This document shows, piece after piece, positions 1 through 6,352 of a stretch of 45,078 nt of DNA. Numbering within the stretch: the first letter of the stretch is position 1; each line of letters begins with the position of its first letter. This stretch comes from a virus, in IMG/VR virus record IMGVR_UViG_3300029893_000016, positions 1-45,078 of that record; one strand, 5' to 3'. Under the pieces are notes generated by a model. That model was not told the DNA's origin, ran no database searches, and worked only from the letters and a program-made list of their open reading frames with translations. The position numbers were made by a program, and so were the translations under genes.

Positions 1-37
1 GTCCGCAAGCGGCCGGCCCCTTAGCTCAGCGTTATGC
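1..37 (+). other. Partial attC site A (right half only)
   Basis: The window opens inside an integron recombination site. The visible part is a GC-rich L' arm followed by the R' core GTTATGC at 31-37, which fits GTTRRRY. The arm layout (GGCCGGCCCCTTAGCTCAG, then GTTA) is typical of attC sites in proteobacterial arrays. The left half and the cassette it belongs to lie outside the window. Orientation is plus, the same as every other attC here. Confidence 0.75.
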
Positions 38-564
38 AGTGGGCCGACTATCTCGGCGAGTGAAAGAGGGGCAAATTTTGCTCCGTCCAACTGATTGCCG
101 TTGAGTCGCGGGCGCAGGCAGTGGATGTACAGGGATTCCAGCTTGTCAAACGCCTCGCGTGGACACGGCACAAAAGCAAAGCGGTCGAATTTCTTGTCTC
201 GATGCTGCGCAATCCGAGCTTGTACGTTCACGGCCTGCCCCACATAGACGATCTCCAGCCCATCCAAAAGAAAGTACACACCACCACTCGGCGGCCAGGG
301 GTGCGCGGCGGCGGCGATTTCGTCGGCGCTGAGCAGCACTTTCCCGGTCAACTCAGCGGCAGCGGCGTTGGCAGCCTCCATGCGTTCCAGCCCTGCAAGC
401 CTCGCCTCAAGCGCTGCAATCTGATCGCGTAGCCCGCCCGCGTAAACTTCGGCGGCATGGCGCTCGGCGGCTACAGCATCACGCTTGGCCCGGCGTGTCG
501 CTTGGCCTTTTGCAGCGATGGCGCGGCGTTCTTCTGGCGTTTTGCCTTGCATCGGGTTCATCAT
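1..564 (-). CDS. GIY-YIG domain protein, cassette-borne, C-terminus runs off the window
   Basis: This open frame of 188 codons has no stop before base 1, so it is partial at its 3' end. Residues 1-80 are charged and probably coiled coil (Ala/Glu/Arg rich). A GIY-YIG fold follows: GVY at 95-97, VYVG at 106-109, candidate catalytic Arg117, Glu143 and Asn155. GIY-YIG proteins are usually nucleases acting on DNA ends or junctions; which substrate applies here cannot be told. The start is the ATG at 564 (a second ATG follows at once), with GGAG about seven bases upstream. The gene lies in a cassette between attC A and attC B but reads against attC orientation. Its frame passes through the attC A core without a stop, so its tail is encoded by recombination-site DNA and would change with the neighbouring cassette. 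Confidence 0.8.
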   Translation of the reverse strand, partial: MMNPMQGKTPEERRAIAAKGQATRRAKRDAVAAERHAAEVYAGGLRDQIAALEARLAGLERMEAANAAAAELTGKVLLSADEIAAAAHPWPPSGGVYFLLDGLEIVYVGQAVNVQARIAQHRDKKFDRFAFVPCPREAFDKLESLYIHCLRPRLNGNQLDGAKFAPLSLAEIVGPLHNAELRGRPLAD

Positions 565-573
565 GTCTCCACT

Positions 574-633
574 GCATAACAATTCATTCAAGCCGACGCC
601 GCTTCGCGGTGCGGCTTAACTCAGGTGTTAGGT
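574..633 (+). other. attC site B (aadA-type)
   Basis: R'' core GCATAAC (574-580) and R' core GTTAGGT (627-633) enclose a near-palindrome whose arms AAGCCG and CGGCTT fold into the usual hairpin. From memory, the interior is almost the same as the attC of aadA cassettes in class 1 integrons. It reads in the plus direction, which fixes the array orientation as left to right, away from attI. Confidence 0.92.
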
Positions 634-810
634 TGCATCAGGCTCCCTCGCCCTATCAACCGCCTTTGCAAGCCAGTGCGCTCCCAGCCGGCGCAACTTA
701 TCCCGCCGCGCTGGAGTAAGTCGCACCGTCACAACGATGGTGCGATCCTCGTCTGGCAGGGGCTTGCGACCTTGGCCCCTTCCGGGGCCGCCGTGGGTTG
801 CTTTGGTCAT
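628..810 (-). CDS. Small ribbon-helix-helix protein (cassette)
   Basis: This 60-residue basic protein has a Gly/Arg/Lys-rich N-terminal tail (GGPGRGQGRKP), then a strand with alternating residues (TIVVTVRLT) and two helices, the pattern of ribbon-helix-helix DNA-binding proteins. The start is the ATG at 810, which overlaps the stop of the upstream gene as ATGA, so the two are probably translationally coupled. The stop codon TAA is supplied by the TTA inside the attC B core (628-630). A likely role is autoregulation of its own cassette promoter. The second copy at the right end of the window lacks this stop and would run on for nine codons into attC D. Confidence 0.78.
   Translation of the reverse strand: MTKATHGGPGRGQGRKPLPDEDRTIVVTVRLTPARRDKLRRLGAHWLAKAVDRAREPDAT
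632..709. repeat. 78-bp direct repeat, copy 1 (identical to 45001-45078)
   Basis: Bases 632-709 match the last 78 bases of the window exactly (offset 44,369). The match starts just inside the attC B right core and covers the C-terminal half of the RHH gene. It stops only because the window ends. It indicates either a circular genome with alternative cassette junctions or two copies of this cassette. Confidence 0.95.
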
Positions 811-1028
811 ACCATCTTGACCACAGGGTCGCCGGTGCCGGGCGTCCAAAGCCCGTACTCGTCGCCCATGAGCATCGCCCGCGCCTTGGTGCCGTCGCGG
901 CGCAAAACCGGGAAGGTTTTGCCGTCGTAGTCCTTTTGCTCGCGCGCCACTTGGTCTGGGATCGTCACAAAGTCAGTGCGGCTCATCGTGTGGGCTTGGT
1001 AGCGGGTCTCGAAAGTGTATTTGCTCAT
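807..1028 (-). CDS. Hypothetical protein, partner of the RHH gene (cassette)
   Basis: A 73-residue protein with no recognised domain. It is mixed alpha/beta, with a YDGKTFPVLRRDGTKARA stretch that suggests a small beta barrel or sheet. The start ATG at 1028 follows AAGGAG at good distance, and a strong minus-strand promoter lies 51-79 bases upstream inside the same cassette. Its stop overlaps the ATG of the RHH gene. This partner-plus-RHH order recurs in two other cassettes of the array. It may be the cargo of an autoregulated module; a toxin role is possible but has no direct support. Confidence 0.7.
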   Translation of the reverse strand: MSKYTFETRYQAHTMSRTDFVTIPDQVAREQKDYDGKTFPVLRRDGTKARAMLMGDEYGLWTPGTGDPVVKMV

Positions 1029-1078
1029 GGTCTCGTCTCCTTGGTTGTCTGCGGTGCACCGTGCCTCGCATGGTTATA

Positions 1079-1107
1079 ACTGTAATACATCAATCAAGCC
1101 ATGTCAA
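1079..1107 (-). promoter_or_regulatory. Sigma-70-type promoter of the RHH cassette
   Basis: On the minus strand TTGACA (1102-1107) is followed after exactly 17 bases by TACAGT (1079-1084). It sits inside the cassette between attC E and the gene starting at 1028, so the cassette brings its own promoter, pointing towards attI. Confidence 0.75.
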
Positions 1108-1138
1108 GCATTATTTGTGTTACCGCAATCAACGTGCA

Positions 1139-1178
1139 ACCTAACTCTTCGCCCGGTCCCTGAGCTAGTGCGTTAGCC
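1139..1178 (+). other. attC site E (short)
   Basis: R'' ACCTAAC (1139-1145) and R' GTTAGCC (1172-1178) bracket a short interior that ends in CCTGAGCTAGTGCGTTAG, like the right arm of classic attC sites. The hairpin is weak at only 40 bases, so the left arm may be eroded. The stop codon of the next gene lies in its R' core, which supports the placing of the right boundary. Confidence 0.65.
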
Positions 1179-1772
1179 CCACTGCTGCACCACGGCTTGC
1201 GCGATTCCAGGAAATGTTTCACTCCGGTCTCTCTTACGTGTTGGCGATGGTGGCATCTTCCATATCCGCTGTTCCCGCCCATCAACCATATTTGTCGGTT
1301 TCAGCGGCTCCAAATTGTGCAAGGCAAACCCTGTCTTCTTGGTTTCCCCGTGCCCGTGTTCGTACGGCTGCACGTAGCACACCGGCGCATTTAGGTACTG
1401 AAAAATCACGCTCACCGGGTTTTCGAGTGCAACCCTATCCCCGTGCTGCTTCGCAAGTTCCCACAAGCTCACAGTCCATTCAACAGCCTGCTGCCGTTCG
1501 TGGTGTCGCGGAGTTCCGCTCCCGTACCAGCGGTTCCCACTCACGGCCATTTTTGTGCAGTCTGGGTGCAGGATAATCAAACCCCAGCGCCTGGTCGGTA
1601 TCACCTCCATAATGTCCTGCTGGTAATGCCAGTCCGGGTTCCCCCTCGTCGGTTCCAGGTCGCACGAATAAGCCTCGTACCCAGCCTCACGAAAAGCCCT
1701 ACATATCATCTGGCTCTCTTCGCATCCGACCAAAACCGGGCTAACCCGTCGGTCGAGTGCGACGCCCTCCAT
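1173..1772 (-). CDS. DNA methyltransferase-like protein (cassette)
   Basis: It resembles a family common in phages and often annotated as DNA cytosine methyltransferase. Signs are an N-terminal VLVGCEES strand-loop like a SAM-binding start, then AYSCDLEPTRG, an HPDCT element in the position of a catalytic PC or PP motif, ALENPVSVI, and a C-terminal REQRIWKMPPSP signature. Methylation is not certain: the usual Pro-Cys is replaced by Pro-Asp-Cys. There is no good ribosome site; I chose ATG 1772, but ATG 1787 or a downstream TTG are possible. Either ATG lies inside attC F, so the first residues are encoded by the recombination site. The stop TAA is the TTA of the attC E core. Expected length for the family is about 190-200 residues, as here. 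Confidence 0.72.
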   Translation of the reverse strand: MEGVALDRRVSPVLVGCEESQMICRAFREAGYEAYSCDLEPTRGNPDWHYQQDIMEVIPTRRWGLIILHPDCTKMAVSGNRWYGSGTPRHHERQQAVEWTVSLWELAKQHGDRVALENPVSVIFQYLNAPVCYVQPYEHGHGETKKTGFALHNLEPLKPTNMVDGREQRIWKMPPSPTRKRDRSETFPGIAQAVVQQWG

Positions 1773-1817
1773 GCCGCTTCGCTTCATTTCGGTCGCGCCT
1801 CACCTGTTGCGTTAGCG
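1739..1817 (+). other. attC site F
   Basis: R'' GGCTAAC (1739-1745) and R' GTTAGCG (1811-1817) flank 65 bases whose arms pair (GGTCGAGTGCGAC with GTCGCGCCTCACC, imperfectly). Total 79 bases. It overlaps the 5' end of the methyltransferase-like gene and the stop of the next RHH gene. Confidence 0.8.
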
Positions 1818-2012
1818 GGCCTTCTGGCAGCGTTCGCGGATCGCCTCGCGGATAAATTCAGAGACAGATTCCTCCATGATCTCCGCGCACTCCTTGGCCG
1901 TCACCAGTTCCAGGTCCGTCAGACGGATTTTCACCGTCTGCCTCTTGGCTCCTTGTTTGAGAGAGCCGGGGGGTTTCCCCCGGCCTCGTTTCCCTTCCTG
2001 GCTATTCATCAT
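1812..2012 (-). CDS. Ribbon-helix-helix / CopG-like regulator (cassette)
   Basis: A 66-residue basic protein. The N-terminus is Gly/Arg/Lys rich (GKRGRGKPPGS). A strand TVKIRLT, helix A, a turn and helix B (SVSEFIREAIRERC) give a clear CopG-type pattern. The start is ATG 2012 or the ATG next to it at 2009; both overlap the TAG stop of the upstream gene. The stop TAA is the TTA of the attC F core at 1812-1814. This is the second of three partner-plus-RHH cassettes. Confidence 0.8.
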   Translation of the reverse strand: MMNSQEGKRGRGKPPGSLKQGAKRQTVKIRLTDLELVTAKECAEIMEESVSEFIREAIRERCQKAR

Positions 2013-2529
2013 CGCCGCCCAGTAATTCCGGCATCTCATATTTCACTTCGTCGGCCTGGCCGGGGTTGCGCTGAGAGCCATAGCATGTCTCTGTGCGGAT
2101 CAGCCCACATTTGCGGCAGTGCCTGCGAAAGAAAAGGGTGGTCCCACCGAGACTCCAGACGCCGGGATTTTCGTCGCAGCCGCCTTCGCCTTCGCTTGTC
2201 CACTCGTGGTCACAGTCGGTGTCACCACCAGCAGCGCGGATAAGGGCGTCATGGTCGGGCTCAATTTCTACGTCTACGCTCTCCTCCATCTCCTCGGTGG
2301 TAGAGTCCTCATCCTCCCAGTAATACCGGACCGTCACCACCTCACCCTCATCACCCCAGTCGCCGCCACGCGCCCAGACTTCCGCTTTTTCCTGTGCCAG
2401 CTCCCAAGCTTTCGCGTCCTGCTCCTCTTCGGTCCCCGGCGGTACGGTAATCGTGACTTCTTCGCCACACTGGTCGTCTCTCATATGCACCGTATATTCC
2501 CGCTCGCCCCTGATCTCTTTCTTTTCCAT
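2002..2529 (-). CDS. Acidic hypothetical protein with a CxxC pair (cassette)
   Basis: A 175-residue, strongly acidic protein (Glu/Asp-rich middle). The N-terminal part has the YTVHMRDDQCGEEVTITVPPG pattern of a small sheet. The C-terminal part has a zinc-ribbon-like set: Cys-Asp-His-Glu, then HCRKCGLIRTETCYG. No family recognised. The start is ATG 2529 because AGGAGG lies just upstream; the longer frame from 2562 would add 11 residues. It is driven by a promoter at 2574-2602 in the same cassette and overlaps the downstream RHH gene. Confidence 0.75.
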   Translation of the reverse strand: MEKKEIRGEREYTVHMRDDQCGEEVTITVPPGTEEEQDAKAWELAQEKAEVWARGGDWGDEGEVVTVRYYWEDEDSTTEEMEESVDVEIEPDHDALIRAAGGDTDCDHEWTSEGEGGCDENPGVWSLGGTTLFFRRHCRKCGLIRTETCYGSQRNPGQADEVKYEMPELLGGDDE

Positions 2530-2573
2530 GCCTGCCTCCTGTGGGTTTGGGTTTGTTCCCATCGTTTGATTTT

Positions 2574-2602
2574 ATTGTACCCACAAGACAACCGACTGTT
2601 AA
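2574..2602 (-). promoter_or_regulatory. Promoter of the second RHH cassette
   Basis: Minus strand TTAACA (2597-2602), 17-base spacer, TACAAT (2574-2579). It lies between the attC G left core and the acidic protein gene, so again the promoter is inside the cassette and points towards attI. Confidence 0.7.
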
Positions 2603-2647
2603 CTATTTTTTTGTACCCTCATGTTTTTTCTGCGGTGGGGTCAGGCC

Positions 2648-2706
2648 CGCTAACAAATCGATGCACGGCGGACCGCTAACGCGGCCCGTGATCTCAAGCG
2701 TTATGC
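2648..2706 (+). other. attC site G
   Basis: R'' CGCTAAC (2648-2654) and R' GTTATGC (2700-2706). Arms GATGCACGG and CCGTGATC pair, and the loop carries the CGGACCGC / GCGGCCCG element often seen in attC. 59 bases, plus orientation. Confidence 0.85.
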
Positions 2707-2976
2707 CCTTAATTCTCTAAGAGCTTTTTCCTTGCCTTGTTCCCAGTTCATTCCAAATAGCTCTTGCAGATCGTTAATCAACCTGTTAGCAGCTATCCCG
2801 CCATGCTCCCTAGTATCAAGGGCAAAATGGTAGTCCAGAATCAACTCACTGACCGCAGAAACAAGCATATACACTTGCCCTGCCATCTGGGAAGGAGGCA
2901 TAACCAGTGCATTAACGTGGATAGCCTTATCGCTGGCGGTTTTTGTCGTGTCGTGCTGTTGTTCATCTTGGTTCAT
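2701..2976 (-). CDS. Hypothetical protein (cassette)
   Basis: A 91-residue, mostly helical protein of unknown family. The start is ATG 2976, preceded by GGAGG at seven bases; an in-frame TTG at 2982 is less likely. The stop TAA is the TTA at 2701-2703 of the attC G core. It is the second gene of a two-gene cassette, 27 bases after the 162-residue gene. The C-terminus (NDLQELFGMNWEQGKEKAL) looks amphipathic. No signal peptide or membrane segment. Confidence 0.72.
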   Translation of the reverse strand: MNQDEQQHDTTKTASDKAIHVNALVMPPSQMAGQVYMLVSAVSELILDYHFALDTREHGGIAANRLINDLQELFGMNWEQGKEKALRELRA

Positions 2977-3003
2977 GGTCAATCCTCCGTGGTATTTATC
3001 AGG

Positions 3004-3492
3004 CTACCAGTTATGCCGGTCGTTGTGCCCCATTACCCACCGCTCGTGCTCGGTGGTCCGTGTGTAGCGCTCGCGGCGCTGGTGGGCCTTGCCGCACCAC
3101 AGGCATTCGCGTTCGTCGCCGACCATGCGCCAGCGGGTGTCGTCACCGACAAAGTGCATCTTGTGCTCGGTGTCGATCGCGCACCGGCCGTCAGCGGCGT
3201 AGTGTTCCCAGAAGTCAGCGATCTCTTCGAGAGGTCCGAGGTTCGCCAGGCTCCACGCCATGCTCTCTGCTCTCCCGCCGTTGCACAGCACCTGCATCAG
3301 ACGGCAGCCGATCAGGTACAGCCCCTCGTCCAGCATGCCGATCCACAGCACCCCATCGCGGTCGCGGAAAACGCGGCTCGTCCAGGCTCTGTGCTTCTTC
3401 TCGCGCGCCGTCAGCCACCGGTGCAGGTTCGGGCTGTACTTTGCGCCGTTGCGCGGGTGGATCGCCTTCACGTCAAATTCAATGGTTTCCAT
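3004..3492 (-). CDS. Hypothetical protein with C-terminal CxxC (cassette)
   Basis: A 162-residue protein starting at ATG 3492 after GGAGG; the open frame extends to 3636, but the extra part is attC DNA. It contains a predicted alpha/beta body, and near the C-terminus ECLWCGKAHQ followed by several His, a possible single zinc site. It is not recognised. It is the first gene of the cassette nearest the phage early operon, with no clear promoter of its own, so it may depend on read-through from that operon. Confidence 0.72.
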   Translation of the reverse strand: METIEFDVKAIHPRNGAKYSPNLHRWLTAREKKHRAWTSRVFRDRDGVLWIGMLDEGLYLIGCRLMQVLCNGGRAESMAWSLANLGPLEEIADFWEHYAADGRCAIDTEHKMHFVGDDTRWRMVGDERECLWCGKAHQRRERYTRTTEHERWVMGHNDRHNW

Positions 3493-3509
3493 CGGTTCCT
3501 CCAGATTGG

Positions 3510-3577
3510 GCACAACAATCGGGTGCAGCGGACACCTCACTCGCTGCGCTCGTTCGGGTCCGCTGACCCTAGCGGCC
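3510..3577 (+). other. Degenerate attC site H, distal end of the array
   Basis: The left core GCACAAC (3510-3516) and strong hairpin arms (GGGTGCAGCGGAC with GTCCGCTGACCC) are those of an attC. The right core reads CCTAGCG instead of GTTAGCG, so the GTT needed for strand exchange is gone. This would lock the far end of the array against loss of the flanking phage gene. Confidence 0.65.
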
Positions 3578-3799
3578 AGAGGTGATATTGAAAGAAACCG
3601 CATCACTCCGCACCAGAGAAAACCTACTCTCATCAAGCCAAGTCCAGTCCGGGACGTTTCCGTCTTCTTTTACTTTTTGCGGCTGAATCCCGTAATGGAT
3701 GCACCCGGTCGAGTAGTGCGCTACCACCATTACAATTCCCTCCAGGCCGGTCACGTTGTCACGCAGCAAGTCGCCGTTTTCAAATTTTGCAGTTCTCAT
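3569..3799 (-). CDS. Small phage protein, last gene before the array
   Basis: A 76-residue protein with an SH3-like look: FENGDLLRD, TGLEGIVMVVAHYSTGCIHYGIQ and a DWTWLDESR segment. The start ATG 3799 follows GGAGGAACT. The final dozen residues are read from the degenerate attC H and the stop is TAG in its altered core, where an intact core would give TAA. So even this phage gene ends in a recombination site, which suggests its original C-terminus was replaced when the array was inserted. Confidence 0.68.
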   Translation of the reverse strand: MRTAKFENGDLLRDNVTGLEGIVMVVAHYSTGCIHYGIQPQKVKEDGNVPDWTWLDESRFSLVRSDAVSFNITSGR

Positions 3800-3818
3800 A
3801 GTTCCTCCAAAGGATGTT

Positions 3819-3932
3819 TTAAAAATTCAGCCAAGGCGACCGCGTGGAGCTGCGGTTGCCGGTTGGCTCGTTTCGTGGCGCGGCGTTTTTGCTGGCGCTC
3901 ATGGGCGCCTCACCGTTGGGCGCCAGCGTCAC
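3819..3932 (-). CDS. Possible small basic phage peptide
   Basis: A 37-codon frame with a GTG start whose GTGA overlaps the stop of the gene upstream. The product is Ser/Asn/Pro rich and has no recognised domain. A competing frame that ends AEFLKHPLEEL and overlaps the next ATG has no start codon after its last stop. The overlap is the only support. Confidence 0.28.
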   Translation of the reverse strand: MTLAPNGEAPMSASKNAAPRNEPTGNRSSTRSPWLNF

Positions 3933-4177
3933 CCACGATCCCGGCACAACCGCGCCAGCGTCACAAATTTAACCCTCGCCGGCGGCGGGTAATCTCTCCC
4001 GTCTTCCACCGCCGCGCCTATCTCGCATCCATCGCACGTCTGCCGAAACCCATGCCGCCCGACCACATGAGCATTGCCACACAAGGCCCTCCGCTCCCGG
4101 GCACAAGCCATGGCAAACCCGTCCCTCGTCATTCTCGCCCCGGCGCCAGCCACCGGGCAATGCTCAGGTATTTTCAT
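3929..4177 (-). CDS. Small cysteine-rich phage protein
   Basis: An 82-residue protein starting at ATG 4177 (a GTG precedes it) and overlapping the upstream gene. It has a CDGCEIG CxxC pair plus several other Cys and His, so it could bind one zinc ion. No family recognised. It lies in the leftward early operon after the HTH/coiled-coil gene. The start and the frame are less secure than for its neighbours because the other minus frames are also open here. Confidence 0.5.
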   Translation of the reverse strand: MKIPEHCPVAGAGARMTRDGFAMACARERRALCGNAHVVGRHGFRQTCDGCEIGAAVEDGRDYPPPARVKFVTLARLCRDRG

Positions 4178-4910
4178 CACGCCTCACCGTTATGACAAAA
4201 TCATCCGCGTTGGCAAAACTATTCAACCAGCCGTTTTTGGCGTCCATCAAAACATCGATCACCCTGTCAAGCCGGCCATGATCGCCGCCACACGCCTCGA
4301 CAATCTCCGCCGCCCTGGTGTAGGCCATGTGATCAAATCCAGCCTCCAGCGCAATAGCACGGCCGGCCAGCTCAAATTCAACCTGCTCCCGGTCGATCAA
4401 CTTGCCTTCCATCATCTCCCGCTCGATCCTGGCCTTTTCAGCTTGTTCCTCTGTCCGGCGAATTTCCGCTTTCAGTTTTCTTTCGAGCAAATCGGCCGAG
4501 CGGTCCGCCTTGGCGTCCAGCCCGCTGCCAGCATCCCGCAACACCAGTTCCGCGAAGCGGTCAACATCCCGGCGCCGGAAACCGTCCTTGCGCCGCGCCA
4601 AGCGCCGCGCCCGCACATGGTTTGATAAAGCGCTCTTGCCTATTTTATAGCCACGGACCAGCAGATAAGCCAACACCTCCTGCTGGGTAGCAAAAACATC
4701 CGGCCCGGCCGGCACGCCACAAAGGATGGCTTCCTGCTTCTCCGCCAGCGCCCGCTTTGCCCCTTCCCAATCCCGCAGTTTAGTTATGGTCGGGTCGCTG
4801 TTATAGGCCCGCATGGTGGCCATTGCCGCGTTATGCAACACCGCATATTCAGCTTTGGCCGTCGCCGGCAGCTTATCAAGTATCTCCTGGGGAAGGATAG
4901 CCCCATCCAT
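4164..4910 (-). CDS. HTH plus coiled-coil protein, small-terminase-like
   Basis: A 248-residue protein. Around residues 72-115 an HTH-like segment (TQQEVLAYLLVRGYKIGKSALSNHVRAR) resembles Nu1-type DNA-binding domains. Residues 125-175 form a charged coiled coil. The C-terminal helical part is unassigned. This form is often labelled terminase small subunit, but here it follows primase rather than terL, so a replication role is also possible. ATG 4910 overlaps the primase stop as TGATG. Confidence 0.65.
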   Translation of the reverse strand: MDGAILPQEILDKLPATAKAEYAVLHNAAMATMRAYNSDPTITKLRDWEGAKRALAEKQEAILCGVPAGPDVFATQQEVLAYLLVRGYKIGKSALSNHVRARRLARRKDGFRRRDVDRFAELVLRDAGSGLDAKADRSADLLERKLKAEIRRTEEQAEKARIEREMMEGKLIDREQVEFELAGRAIALEAGFDHMAYTRAAEIVEACGGDHGRLDRVIDVLMDAKNGWLNSFANADDFVITVRRDENT

Positions 4911-6352
4911 CACACAGCACCACCCTTCCGCACATAAGCCCCGGCGAACACCTCTTTAACCGCGACCGCGTCCATGGCGAGCTTTTCCCCAGCGGCCCCG
5001 CCGGCAGCGACACACGCAGCCCGCAACCGCAAAAACTCATTCTCAGAAAAGACCACCTGGCCAGCGGCAACCAACCGCCGCCACGCGGCCCGTTGCGACT
5101 CTTGCTCGCCGCGGGCCTCCACCACATGCACGAGCCGGCCATCCACCAACTCCACCACCACAACCCCCGCTCCATCTTGACATTCTATAATTTCCTTCCC
5201 CGCCCCCCCCACTGGTAAACAACCAGGAGATTGCATGGCCTCATGGCCGGCCGCAGTGCCAACCACCGGCGGCAACCCGGCCTCAACCCAGGCAGCCACG
5301 GACCCGCCGGCCCGCACATAATCGCCGACGTCTTTCCCTGCAGGGACCGGCCAATACCGAGCCTGCCGGTATTGTGATAGCCAGGTCGCCGTTGCCTTCT
5401 GCCCGGCCCTGCTCCCTTTTTCTCCGCTGTCGGCATCAAGAGCAACCAGGATGACTGGGGATTTTTCAAGCGCCTGCACCATCTCGACGGGGAGCGGCCC
5501 GTTCACTGTGCCCAGGGCAACCACCAAAACATCGCCATGGGCCGCTGCCACCGCCATGGCATCAAGCTCCGCCTCGACGATCACCGCCCCTCGCAGGGGC
5601 CCGGACGGCTGCAGCACCATCGGCGCATTGCCGCTGCCCTCCATCCAGACATATTTCAGATCAGGCAAAAACGATTCGCGGGACCAAGACGGCCGCCGAA
5701 TTCTGATTCGATGTACCGCACCATCTGCCATGATCGGTATAACCAGTCCAACCGGCAGCCACATTTCCGTTTTGCCGTCCTTCACCGGCGTCAAGCCGAT
5801 GGCAGAGCGCTGCACGTGGCCATTTCCCCCGTTCCAGCCGAGATTGAATCGCTCAACCGCCGCAGCGTCAATGCCGCGGGAGGCGAGCCAGGTCAATTCC
5901 GCCTTTTTACCCTGCAAGCGCACCCTGCAGGCTGCGAGAAAATACCCCGCCCACTCCCTCCACAACTCGTCCGGGCTCGCCACCTGCCGCACCGGCAACC
6001 GTTTCCCTGCCACTACCGGCGGCGGTTCCACCGATTTTCGCCCGGCGGCCGGGCTTACCCCTGATCCGTTACCCAGCCGGCAGGTGCCAGCAACCGGACA
6101 TCCCGTTGCCCGGCATGTCAAACCGGCCGCATCGTGCGCCCCCGGGCAGCTTTTTCCATCCATCTCCCGCAACCAGGTAATTATGTCACCTTTCCAGTCG
6201 CAGGCAAAACATTTGAAACCGCCGTCATCACGGATCTGAAAGCGGTCTGACTGCTCAGATCCGCCGCATTTCGGGCATTTCCCTGCATAGCGGCTGCCGC
6301 TTTTGCGCAGTCCGTGTTTTTCGGCAATATCTGTCAGGATGGTATCAATCAT
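4910..6352 (-). CDS. DNA primase (zinc ribbon plus TOPRIM)
   Basis: A 480-residue protein that makes RNA primers for phage replication. An N-terminal zinc ribbon is formed by Cys26, Cys29, Cys48 and Cys51 (CPKCGG and CFAC). A second Cys cluster (about residues 69-92) could bind another metal. The middle carries the primase core with WLASRGIDAAAVERFNLGW, the usual segment before the catalytic domain. A TOPRIM-like part has the acidic motif VEAELDAMA and VALDADSG. The C-terminal 90 residues are variable and may contact the helicase. It sits directly downstream of the putative origin, and the helicase lies on its other side. Confidence 0.87.
   Translation of the reverse strand: MIDTILTDIAEKHGLRKSGSRYAGKCPKCGGSEQSDRFQIRDDGGFKCFACDWKGDIITWLREMDGKSCPGAHDAAGLTCRATGCPVAGTCRLGNGSGVSPAAGRKSVEPPPVVAGKRLPVRQVASPDELWREWAGYFLAACRVRLQGKKAELTWLASRGIDAAAVERFNLGWNGGNGHVQRSAIGLTPVKDGKTEMWLPVGLVIPIMADGAVHRIRIRRPSWSRESFLPDLKYVWMEGSGNAPMVLQPSGPLRGAVIVEAELDAMAVAAAHGDVLVVALGTVNGPLPVEMVQALEKSPVILVALDADSGEKGSRAGQKATATWLSQYRQARYWPVPAGKDVGDYVRAGGSVAAWVEAGLPPVVGTAAGHEAMQSPGCLPVGGAGKEIIECQDGAGVVVVELVDGRLVHVVEARGEQESQRAAWRRLVAAGQVVFSENEFLRLRAACVAAGGAAGEKLAMDAVAVKEVFAGAYVRKGGAV

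Noticed and set aside
3260-4195. Plus-strand frame of 311 codons
   Set aside because: Shadow of several minus-strand genes with ribosome sites; its composition is not protein-like.
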